Shown here one piece after another: positions 23,073 through 32,429 of a DNA stretch of 64,000 nucleotides; position 1 is the stretch's first letter; each line of letters starts with the position of its first letter. Below the pieces are notes generated by a model. That model was not told where the DNA came from. It saw only the letters and a program-made list of their open reading frames with translations, and did no database searches. A program made the position numbers and the translations under genes. This DNA comes from Siphonodentalium dalli (taxonomy: Eukaryota; Mollusca; Scaphopoda; Gadilida; Siphonodentaliidae). Location: the NCBI GenBank assembly GCA_032622095.1, contig CP136065.1:51579949-51643948 (forward strand), given 5' to 3'.

Positions 23073-23152
23073 GGTAAACGGTGGCTCAGTTGGTTAGGAT
23101 AATGATGCATTAGACTGTCACTAACCATCCACGCTGGTTCGAACTTAAAACC
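23073..23152 (+). repeat. tRNA-like sequence, probable SINE head
   Basis: GGTGGCTCAGTTGGTTAGGA contains a perfect RNA polymerase III A box (TGGCTCAGTTGG). About 50 bases on, CTGGTTCGAACTT resembles a B box. I could not fold a clean cloverleaf with an anticodon, so a tRNA-derived SINE head or tRNA pseudogene is more likely than a working tRNA. No second copy was seen in the window. Confidence 0.5.
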
Positions 23153-23634
23153 TTGTACTATATATCTTATTTCGAAATGTCAATTCAAGTCTGCCATCAG
23201 ATCACGAAGCACCAGTATGCATCCACAATCTCACATGAAGAGGAACACACCTACGCAGAGCACACACATGGGATGCCGATACCATGGAAGTATATCTGAT
23301 TACATTGAATCATATATTTCATATTACGAGTCTTGTTCTGTGTTTTACAGTATATGGCCCAGGTGTCTTGAATATCGCAGGCCAGTGGCGTCGACCAAGG
23401 AAGTTGCTGGTGCAGACACATGTCCATTCCGAGCCTCTATTATAAACCGTATTTACATGGGTTACACATCAAAAGAAGATTGGCTATATACATTTGCCAA
23501 ATGAAAATATGTTTGCCAATTGTTTTTGCCTTTTGCAAGTGGCAGCGTGAACCCTGCACTGTATAACCAAATTATGGGTGTCCTAAATAGTCCGTTTAAA
23601 TTTGTAAATGTAGCGTATATTATAGTGAACCTTT

Positions 23635-23812
23635 AACATTTTATTCACTAAATACTCATTGGCAACTAGTTCCCTTAAGAAATGTTCAGATACTAGTTTC
23701 AACAAACGATCAAATGCCATTTCTTGTACATATTATCTGAATATTTCCCAATGATGAATAGGAATCCATCTGTACTCGTATTATACGTCTGTGGTCTGCT
23801 ACTATTTCCCGG
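23635..23812 (+). mobile_element. R1 MITE copy, 3' truncated by the R4 element
   Basis: CACTAAATACTCATTGGCAA, AATGTTCAGATACTAGTTTC, ACTCGTATTATACGTCTGTG and GTCTGCTACTATTT match the 20290 copy. It stops where the R4 sequence starts. Confidence 0.6.
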
Positions 23813-24328
23813 GCGGCATTCGTTGCAGAAATATTCATATTTGTTCAAATCGCGATCAACAGAAGGAATTTTAAAATATAAATAGTTTTGTTCATATGAC
23901 AAATATCATCAGCGCGTAAATAGTATATTGTCGTCAAGACGTACGATGGTGTACGTAAACAAGAACCTGCTCGCGTTACATAAGTTTTGCTTCTGTTTAC
24001 ATAACACAGCGCAATTCTATTGGTTAATCACACACAAATGATATAAACGCTCTTTATTATTTCTATATCAGGAAAACAGTAACAAATAACGCTCTTTATG
24101 TTTACCATATCTGGATCTAAACAAAAGCCAGGTTCTGTAACGTTTTTTGCATTTGTTTACATAACAAAGGCAAACCATTTGACAATAGCATACTGTTTAT
24201 GCCATATTTCTGATTGGTATAAGAACAAGGTATGTCTATAGTTTACTATTATTTCTGTTTATGTCGGTTTTTGACGGAGGTGAACATTTTAACAGCATAC
24301 CCACCGCCAACGCCGCCCGTATCTTTAA
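23813..24328 (+). mobile_element. R4 TTAA MITE, copy 1
   Basis: Matches the complement of 41750-42228 over about 480 bases: AATATTCATATTTGTTC, GGTTAATCACACACAAATG, AAACGCTCTTTATTA, ACGCTCTTTATGTTTACCAT and TTTGTTTACATAACAAAGGC. It ends CCGCCAACGCCGCCCGTATC then TTTAA, corresponding to the TIR at 41750. The final TTAA (24325-24328) is also the first TTAA of the next MITE. Confidence 0.7.
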
Positions 24329-24536
24329 ACCTTCAACGACTGGAGCTTTCTGAATTTTTGCGAAAACCATGTGCCAATACATTCTGTTATATATGAGAGT
24401 TACACATAGGGAGCCTCGCATATATAAAATAATAATTTGACCTAACAATATCTACCTTGACCAAGTAAGCCAGTGCATTCTCTTATATAGGATATTCAAT
24501 GCAGTAGCAGCGCAGCTCCCGCCATGAAAGAATTAA
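24325..24536. mobile_element. M1-type TTAA MITE, copy 4
   Basis: Same layout as 20599-20810: a diverged left end (TTAAACCTTCAACGACTGGA), core sequences GTGCCAATACATTCTGTTAT and GCCAGTGCATTCTCTTATAT, and a right end CGCCATGAAAGAATTAA. Confidence 0.7.
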
Positions 24537-24900
24537 GAGGAAACTATACCTATACGATGCACCAAGTCTCTGAGTGCATGTTTCTCAACATAATCGCACT
24601 AGGAATATTAAAATGAGCGACCGAGATCCATTCTAACGCATAACGAAATTCCGTCTCAGGAGATCCAAATTAAATTCCAAATGAGTATTTCAGTGTTTGT
24701 CATATTATACTCAAGAATAAATTCATTGATGTGTGAATCTCAGACGTAATTTTATCTCAAGAGCTAATCAGATTAAAAATCGAAGATTGCAAGTCATGAT
24801 TACATTTGCTCCAAGAAACACTTTCGGGGATATGTCTTAGGTATACGGAACCTTGGCATACATCGGGCTTAATAACGTCCACCAACAGTGTACTTAGGGT
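24537..24900 (+). repeat. Duplicated segment, copy 2 (with deletions)
   Basis: Copy of 20811-21345, nearly identical through GATTGCAAGTCATGATTA, then missing stretches before CCAACAGTGTACTTAG. Confidence 0.8.
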
Positions 24901-25310
24901 TCGTGAAGTTGGACCGAAGTTCGAAATTCGGCGGAGATTCGCGTGATGTTAGATTGAAGTTCGATGTTCGAAATTCGGTGGAGATTCAACCCCTAAATTT
25001 GTTTGCCTCAAATTCTTTGTTGTTATCCAATTCGTGCTCCGCTTCTCGAATTTTGGGTCAAAAGTGATACTGCTGGACATAGTAATACACAGGCGACATA
25101 TTACTTGTGCTGTTGTTCCATTGTGTGTATGTGTGTGCACGGTTGGCCATGGTCTGCTAGGTGTTATTGTTTTACAGGATCGTCATTTCTAGCCGCGTCG
25201 GCTAGATTGACATTGAGATAAGCTCTTTGTATTGTCAAGTCGATTTTTCTGTTGAGTTGTTATGTCCATACGCGACATCGGGGAACATGTACTTCACGAA
25301 CACTTGATTT
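24895..25310. repeat. Segment bounded by inverted GTTCGTGAAGT and containing a small tandem repeat
   Basis: GGTTCGTGAAGT at 24899 is matched inverted by ACTTCACGAAC at 25291. Inside the left end, GTTCGAAATTCGG(C/T)GGAGATTC occurs twice. It could be a terminal part of a mobile element; no family was recognised. Confidence 0.35.
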
Positions 25311-25433
25311 CGAACAGAGTTTTATTCATTAAACACAATTCAATATTAAATAAGCAAAGAGGCGTGAATGGGACAATTGGAAAGGAAATCAAGTGTACAC
25401 TTTTGCAATAAACTTATTCTGATTCTGAAGTTT

Positions 25434-25869
25434 TAGACAATGGACAGAAGTATTTATCTGTAAGGTGTGTGACCACTGAAACATTAACTAATACTGGCAA
25501 AACTACCAAGACCCGTTTAGTTGCCAGAGGATTCGAAGAGACTATGTTCCAAAGAAAGTCTTCGTTTGATGCTATCGATTATTTCCATTAAAAATTAGAA
25601 AATAAGTTCACTGGATTTTAAGGCTGCATTCCTTCAAGAAAGAGACTTCAAAATGGATGTCTTTCTCAAACCATCGAAGGAGTTGGTGATCCGGTCTTTG
25701 GAAACTGAAGACAGCAGTTTGTGGACTCGGCGATGATTATCTTGTGTATTATTTATCTGTTAAAGATAAACTCTTATCACTTGGGGTGAACTTGTGTAAA
25801 TATGACCCGGCACTGTTTAGTTGGTTGCACAACAATGAACATGGTGTAATTGCATGTCATGTGGATGAC
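25434..25869 (+). pseudogene. Copia (GalEa-like) reverse transcriptase, fragment 1
   Basis: Translated pieces in shifting frames match the Copia RT: KTRLVARGFEE, FKAAFLQERDFKMDVFLKPSKE, LGVNLCKYDPALFSWLHNNE, then GVIACHVDD, where HVDD corresponds to the catalytic YVDD box. The order and wording fit the GalEa-type Copia elements known from molluscs and crustaceans. The frame is broken by stops and indels. The pol continues after two inserted elements, at 26909 and 28811. Confidence 0.8.
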
Positions 25870-26908
25870 CAGTCTGGAGTAAACTACATACCCACATATA
25901 AAAAATAGTGGGTCTGACGAGCTTTCGTTCAGTTTTCATTTCCCAAACCCGGGATTCCTTGTAATTACCGCCAATCAAAACTTAGCTCCGAGAAATGTGT
26001 GCCCCAATAAAAAACTAGTAACATGTCACGTGCTCTCGGTGTGGAAATTCCGAAGGTGTGGCTAAATGTTGTTAAAATAGTATTCATGACGTCATGTTAT
26101 ACCGGAAGAGAAATTCACAAATCGACAAATAAAGTAGATTGTTGACGAGCGGTCGAAAGTTTAAAATCAAGAATCACCGGAATTTGGATTGCAGGCAACT
26201 GTAATTAGGGTACAACTGGCCAAACTTTGGAGCTAATAATACGAATGTGTACGGTCGGGGGGGGGGGGGGGGGGGGGTTGTTCGGTGGAGTTGGTGGTAG
26301 AATTGTGTTGCTCTTCGCTCGTTTTGGCTGCGGTGGTACTACTGCCGGTACTGGGGACCTGATACTGATAGATCGTTTTGTTATGTCATTTAACTTTTTT
26401 TTAGTTCTGTAGTTGTTTTAGCAGATAGTCCCGACATTCATGTATTTTTTATTCGTGGCCGTTGATTTGTGTTATTTTTTGACAACATGGGCGACAAATC
26501 GCCTGGCCAATCTAAAAAATAATTCGTTCCGAGTCCAAGCGATCCACATAAATTGACATTTTTTATAGTTTCAAGAAGATCTGTCTTAGTTATTGTACAT
26601 ATTATTTTGGATCCCGGAAGCTAGCTGTTTCCCTTTATTGTCAGTAAAACAACCGCCGAACGAAAAGTCACAAACCCTGCAACTATTAATTCTGATTCTT
26701 GTTAGAATCGGCTTCACATGGTTGAAGCGGCCATGACGGCACTGGCACGTGACCATGTTTACGCCTGTCAATCACAACTAATTTCAGATTTATATTTAGT
26801 GCGGTGTGACGTAATTTGGGGAAGCCCTCAACCGTTCAGAAATGAAAAGTTGATGGGAATGCAATAGACTCAGTATCAGTATGAATCTGAGTATGTTTAC
26901 ATAGACTG
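25870..26908. mobile_element. DNA transposon (non-autonomous, hAT- or MULE-like) inserted in Copia pol
   Basis: Starts CAGTCTGGAGTAAACTACAT and ends GTATGTTTACATAGACTG; these ends are imperfect inverted repeats of about 20 bases. GTGGATGAC flanks it on both sides (25861-25869 and 26909-26917), an 8-9 bp target duplication made from the Copia sequence. The interior of about 1 kb has no transposase. It holds a run of 21 Gs at 26257-26277. An 8-bp TSD and CAG ends would suggest hAT; a 9-bp TSD would fit a Mutator-like element. Confidence 0.75.
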
Positions 26909-27047
26909 GTGGATGACTACCCCGTGTTAGTTGGTTGCACAACAATGAAGAACATGGTGTAATTGCATGTCATGTGGGTGACTACCCCGTGTTAGTTGGT
27001 TGCACAACAATGAACAACATGGTGTAATTGCATGTCATGTGGATGAC
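26909..27047 (+). repeat. Tandem duplication of Copia RT sequence next to LINE copy B
   Basis: A unit of about 70 bases, GTGGATGACTACCCCGTGTT then AGTTGGTTGCACAACAATGA and GTGTAATTGCATGTCATGT, occurs twice. The TACCCCGTGT part equals the first ten bases of LINE copy B, which begins right after the second unit. Confidence 0.75.
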
Positions 27048-28810
27048 TACCCCGTGTGGGCCCGGGGTAGAGTATACCTTTCTGCCCAACTGCGAGGGGT
27101 AAGAATCCCCTAATGTGTCACCCTGTTTTCCGTGGGGTGCATACCATGAGGTGTGGAGCAGGAGTCATGGAGTACAAGGGCGGTCATATCACGTGATGCA
27201 TCGGCCTACGGATACGGCTTACACCATGGTCCTCTTTGGTCATACATCTCTTCAAGACGGGTGGTTCAGTTGACCCGACTTAATCAATCGGCTGGCCACG
27301 CCTCTCCACAATGTTTTAGTTACATTTCTGCCATCTGTTCTATTATTTTTCTGGTGTCTAGTTGTGTCTTCTGTTTTTCATGTATGTTGTTTCTTTGGTG
27401 TCATGTCTGTTAATTGTTGAAAGTCTTGTACTGTTCACGACTGTCTCACTGTGATGAGGTACCGGGAGGCTGGTGCATGCAGTGACTAAACGGGTCACGC
27501 TTCAGCTATGTACCAGTCTTAGGCCCGACCATAATTTGAAGGGTAGTCCGAGGCGGCTGCTGGGCTAGTTGTCCAGGTTAGGATTTGTATATGGCAATTC
27601 ATAACAAATAAAAACGTAAGATTGACAAAATCCACTGATGCTGAGGTCTAAATTTGAACAGTACCTGGTTCTTGGTTTTGATCCAAATGTCAAGAGACCT
27701 TCTGTATTTTTCATAATTTGACGGATAGTCTGAGGCGGGCTAGTTATCCATTTTTGGATTTTTATATGGCAACTCATGACAAATAAAAACGTAAGACTCA
27801 CCCCTCGCCAAGATCAACTGATGCTGAGGTCTATCCTCAGTACTCGGTTTTGATCCAAATGTCAAGAGATCTTCTGTATTTGTCATTGATAAAACGCTGC
27901 AAATCATAGCCGGACAATTAAAATCTGTCAAACCGATCAGGACTGGGCCACTACTGAGTGGCTTTATTCTGATCGAATGTTCAAGAAAAACTCATACTGA
28001 CGCTCTTCTGCAATTAACATCTATTGTACAAACACCAGTTGAATAGTAGCAGAGATGTGCCGAGAACTCGCGATATATAGCGGATTCTTCTGAGTCAGAG
28101 ATATTGGCTGAGTTAGCACCACAGTGAGTTACAGAAGTCGGTAGATTCACAACAACAATTGATGGACAAAAAGTTCCTTTGAATCGTTATCATTCAACAA
28201 AAAAATCATCAATTGCTTCGCAAAAAGATCGCCAAAGTAACTCAAACGTTTCAACTCTCAGAAAGAGAGGAACATCTTTGAGCTTTCAATATTTGACCAC
28301 ATGATCGATGAGAAGCGGTTAACTCCCAAGGACAACAAACAGTATTTGTGGATCGAGGCTGTCGGTTGGTGAAGGATGACATTCTGTCTCACCCACCCGA
28401 CCGTCAACGTGATGCATTGTTAAAGGTTCATGCGCGATTAATCAAATACTACAAATTCCTTATCAGTGCAATATCTGATTTGAAAAGCAACTTTACATAT
28501 TTCGACGTGGATTCTTGGTAATTTCGTGTTATTTATTTGCTGTTGATTATCTATTCTTATACTACTTTTATACATTTTATAGTATGTTTGCACACTAGTC
28601 AGTTCTTGAATCTTTATTCCTGACTCCAAGTGGAAACATTCTTCTTGTGTGCTTTTATTTATACATAGCTTATTGCATTGTTTTAATCTAATCCACTGTC
28701 TGATTTATCTACAGTTGCTTCGCTTCGATTGTTTTTTTATACCTGATTCTGTTCTTGGTCGTGATATATGACCTAGTAGCTAAAACGGCGTTAAACCCTC
28801 AATCAATGAA
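27048..28810 (+). mobile_element. ORF1-only (HAL1-like) LINE, copy B, 1.76 kb
   Basis: Begins TACCCCGTGTGGGCCCGGGG and ends GGCGTTAAACCCTCAATCAA TGAA. TCATGTGGATGAC at 27035-27047 is matched by TCATGTGGATAAC at 28811-28823 (one mismatch), both from the interrupted Copia RT, so these are the true ends. Between leader and 3' tail there is only a decayed ORF1 (about 27870-28520). Part of the leader is duplicated in tandem (from about 27544 and about 27725). No endonuclease or RT is present in a copy complete at both ends. Confidence 0.82.
27860..28521 (+). pseudogene. Gag-like LINE ORF1, copy B (decayed, zinc knuckles deleted)
   Basis: FVIDKTLQIIAGQLKSVKPI, LLQLTSIVQTPVE and SESEILAELAPQ*VTEVGRF align with copy A, including the same in-frame TGA. 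The zinc-knuckle part is deleted after DGQKVPLNRYHS. The C-terminal part, SHPPDRQRDALLKVHARLIK then YYKFLISA, is shared with copy C and with the fragment at 57571. Confidence 0.72.
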
Positions 28811-29703
28811 TCATGTGGATAACTTATTATGGTGTGGCTCCTACATCTTCAAAGGAAAGCTAGCTCCGTCTCAGGAAATAATTAGTCAGTAAAGAATCAT
28901 CAGATGTTTTGGGATTGAGTCTTAAACAAGACAGTATATATCTCACTCAAATGCAGTACATTTCCGATATTGCGTACATACACATACCAGTGGAAAGACA
29001 GATCCACGCCAGGTTCTGAAATGAAACAGCTGATATCACTTGTCGGACAATTAAATTGGACAACTAACCAAAGCCAAAGTCTTGTCTTATGATGCATGTG
29101 AATTAAGTGTACAACGGAAGAATGGTTCAAATCAGGATTTGCAGTCTGCCAACAAAACTATCAGAAAAATGAAATCCGAATCTGTACAAGTAAAATTTCG
29201 GAATGTCGGAAATATGTTGGCCTCGAAAATTGTGTGTATCACTAATGCTTCATTTCAATAATCTCCCAGACTGTGGCTCGCAAGGAGGTTATGTGATATT
29301 TCTTGTCAACAAAGACAGCGCTTCACCAATTGCTTGGAAGTCGACAAACATAACAAGAGTGGTGAATAGTACTCTAGCAGCAGAGATATTATCTTTCTTA
29401 GGAGGAGCGGATTACAGTTACATGTATCTCATCAGATGTGTGCTACGTGAATTATATAATGATGGCATCAACAAACAACCATTTCCAACCATCAGTCTGA
29501 CTGATAACACATCATTGATTCAGTCAACTCTTCATCACTTGTTGATAAAAGGCTGATAATTGACACAAGTATTCTCAGAGAGATGTCAAAGAAATTGCAA
29601 CATTAAGTGGATTAGCAAGGAATATCAACTCGCTGACTGCCATACAAAATTGAGTTCTCCAAGGATGAAACTTGAGCAGTCAATACTTACATTGTACCGC
29701 TGA
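28811..29703 (+). pseudogene. Copia (GalEa-like) RT end and RNase H, fragment 2
   Basis: Continues the Copia pol after the LINE: HVDNLLWCGS completes the catalytic box region (canonical HVDDFLWGG), then LSYDACELS and the RNase H domain at 29240-29700. ITNASFNNLPDCGSQGGYVI, WKSTNITRVVNSTLAAE and KWISKEYQLADCHTKLSS are typical Copia RNase H motifs. It ends with a stop at about 29703. Several stops and frameshifts precede the 117-codon open piece at 29203-29556, so it is inactive. Confidence 0.82.
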
Positions 29704-29920
29704 AAGGAACAAGTGTGTATATAGTGTAAATAATATTATTCAACAAAGAAAACGAAAACAGTGAGACTGTCAAGGTCTAATTCCTGATTTATGTCAAGGT
29801 GGTCCACTTTCTGGTTCTCATGTGCTAGCTTTGTATTCCGGGCTTGCATTGACTGGTCGGTGTGGAGTGGTGATATGGCAAAAAGGGTGACCCGCATTTA
29901 TCATCTTACAATACAGCTTG

Positions 29921-30052
29921 TGTTATGTAATCTGCTTAGAATCGCCTCATTTTGAGTCGATGGTGTGCAGAAAATGAGAGCGTTTTAGTCACATTTTCTA
30001 CTCATATTGAGGCGATTGTAAGCAGATCATGTGCGGAGAATAACACAAATAA
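29921..30052. repeat. Hairpin repeat
   Basis: Left arm TTGTGTTATGTAATCTGCTT AGAATCGCCTCA; right arm TGAGGCGATTGTAAGCAGAT followed by AATAACACAA. An imperfect palindrome of about 130 bases, MITE-like. Confidence 0.6.
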
Positions 30053-30419
30053 GCCAACTCACGACTTTTCAGGCGTTCGCTCCTTAATATTTGTTTTCAT
30101 TGTGGCCCGCGCCATAAAACGAAATAATGTATATGATCCATTATCTGCTTATTTTAGAATCAAATAATCACATTATGTACATATTTCACATTACAGGTCG
30201 TTTATGTGCGTATTTGCGCGAGGATGTTGGACTGGTGGTTTGACGTTCGAAGTGAATAGTGTTGGACCACTCAACGTATCGTAGGTGAGCTCTGCTAATT
30301 TATAGATAGCTACCTGGGACCGTATACTACTGGATGTGATTGGGGCAGTTCAGAAATAGGCTGGATAGCCAATATCATGACCAACCTATGGAAAACAACA
30401 GACATAAATCAAATTTCGT
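30053..30419. other. No recognisable feature
   Basis: AT-rich spacer with no credible ORF. Confidence 0.4.
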
Positions 30420-30545
30420 CCCATATGTAGGACGAGCCGTTGTTGTGATGCGGTGGTTTGCAGTGGACTTGCCATCCAGACCAACTAAATCCCAGACGCC
30501 GATAATAGTCACGTCAGCTGGTAATGATTAAGCTTAAGCGGACGC
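30420..30545 (+). repeat. ~110-bp direct repeat, copy 1
   Basis: AGGACGAGC, TGCGGTGGTTTGCAGTGGAC, TTGCCATCCAGAC, CAGACGCCGATAATAGTCAC and GTCAGCTGGTAATGA are repeated in order at 31185-31295 about 770 bases on. It could be a remnant terminal repeat or a dispersed repeat. Confidence 0.65.
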
Positions 30546-31184
30546 CGCTCGTGTGAGCCCACTAATTACAGGTGTGTGTGGGAGGAGACGTCACAACGCA
30601 ATTACGCGGAATATTCCAGACAGCCACCATTTGCAACTATCAAATTAACCCCCCTTTTTGCTCCAAAGTGGTAAATTTCAAGACACTACATCTAAGTACA
30701 TCTGGAGAATAATACAAGTCGTATATCACGCAGGTGTGGGCCTATTTTGATCCCCGAAACGGTACGGAATGTGACAAAAGCGATAATTGCTAGATATAAC
30801 TTGAGGCACCGAATGGCAACGGGAATTTAATATCGGCATATATGAATAATTCCATAATTTATATATATATTTAAACTGCATGGGTGATGTGTTCTATGGT
30901 AATTATTGTGCTCATTACTGGATGTTCGGAAATATATACTGTACAATCCCCCGCGGCCTACATATTCTAGTTTGTAACGTCCAGTGACTCGTCCAGTATA
31001 ATACCTTGGCCAAACGGGACTTCTGATGAAGGGTGTCCTCCACCAATAGTAATCATATAGTTGTCATCGCCCACTTTATTCTCCAACAGATCAGAGATCA
31101 AGCGGCTCGTTCCAGTCCCGATCACTTCGTCCCATATGTATTCTGTTCACGGTGTACTATAATACGATCAAAATTGTGCTAATA
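30546..31184. other. No recognisable feature
   Basis: Sequence between the two direct repeats. No coding motif found. Confidence 0.4.
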
Positions 31185-31295
31185 TAATAGGACGAGCATT
31201 TGTTGGGATGCGTCGGTTCACAGTGGACTTGTCATCCCAGTCCCAGACGACGATAATAGTCGTGTCAGCTTCTAATGAATAACCTTAATATAACG
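31185..31295 (+). repeat. ~110-bp direct repeat, copy 2
   Basis: Diverged copy of 30420-30545: ATGCGTCGGTTCACAGTGGA, TTGTCATCCCAG, ACGACGATAATAGTCGTGTC, AGCTTCTAATGAATAA. Confidence 0.65.
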
Positions 31296-32429
31296 GTCTG
31301 ACCCCGACGCGTTGAGTGCTTTTGATTGCAAACGGTCAGAATAACTTGTTAGATTTCCGTACAGACGATCTTGACTCGGAATGTGTCTGTCGAATAAACG
31401 AAATAATATCCGATTTGGAATTGTTATCTGGTAAAGATTGATTCCTCAAACTGTTTAGCCATTAATATACACTTGCTTTTCTTCTAAGCCCGCGCCCATG
31501 ACAAGTTTTTTAATCCCATTGCTATTAAACCCATCAAGATACAACGTGTGACAGTCATCCTCTTTAGAGCTATATAATCATCTGCCTGCTCCTCTAAAAT
31601 GCACATTTGGTTACATACCACACAGTGTTTCCATAGGTCCTCCTTATGTCAGGGTTAATGGACGAGCTACTGGACATTCGTAAACTAGATGGTCGAAGTC
31701 GTAGGTCAATACCATTTAATTGACGAATGTCCAGTGGGGAGTCCATAACCGATTTAAAACACAGATCTATAATATACAAAGGAGGAATTACATTTATACA
31801 GATGAACAATGCCGATAAATCTAGCAAAAAAATAGTCATTGGCTTACAACAAATCAACACCCCTTGACACGGCTTGTGTGATTGGATATTGAGCGTGGAC
31901 GTTACCGTGAACACAATAGCCACTGTTCTACGCGGTGCAACCTTGTTAGAAAATAAACGTCAATGTACGCAAGCATAGTAAAATATTTGTTTTGGGCTGA
32001 GCAGGGCGTAGTAAAAATGTGTATATATATAAGTAATATATACTGTGGACGGAATTGATTTTGTATTTTGGTCACGTATGCATACAAATATATGGTTGAC
32101 TCTTAACAATCCATTTTCTTATTGTCACGATATTGTTGTGTCCATAAAAAGAACAGTAACACCATTTCTGCTGACGTTGGGTTTCAATGTGACATATACC
32201 CCCTGGTATGCAAATTAGTAGATCGCCTCTCGACACACGCAATTGACACGTAATTACGTGGGGGGTTATTAGCACTGTACGTCATATGTTTAGTCTGGTC
32301 CAGGTCTCGGGAATAGAACATACAGGCCTCAGGTATGTCAAAGTAGTCAGGCTCAGCAAAGCGTGAATTTATCTCCGATGGTTCCAGCCATGCCCTATCT
32401 GATTTGGCAGCTTTAATTCGTAGGTGTGA
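31296..32429. other. No recognisable feature
   Basis: Several short minus-strand ORFs overlap without recognisable motifs. A small inverted repeat (GGACATTCGT ... ACGAATGTCC) lies at 31671-31733. Confidence 0.35.

Noticed and set aside
23073-23152. Functional tRNA gene
   Set aside because: The A box is good, but the B box is imperfect, and I could not form the acceptor and anticodon stems.
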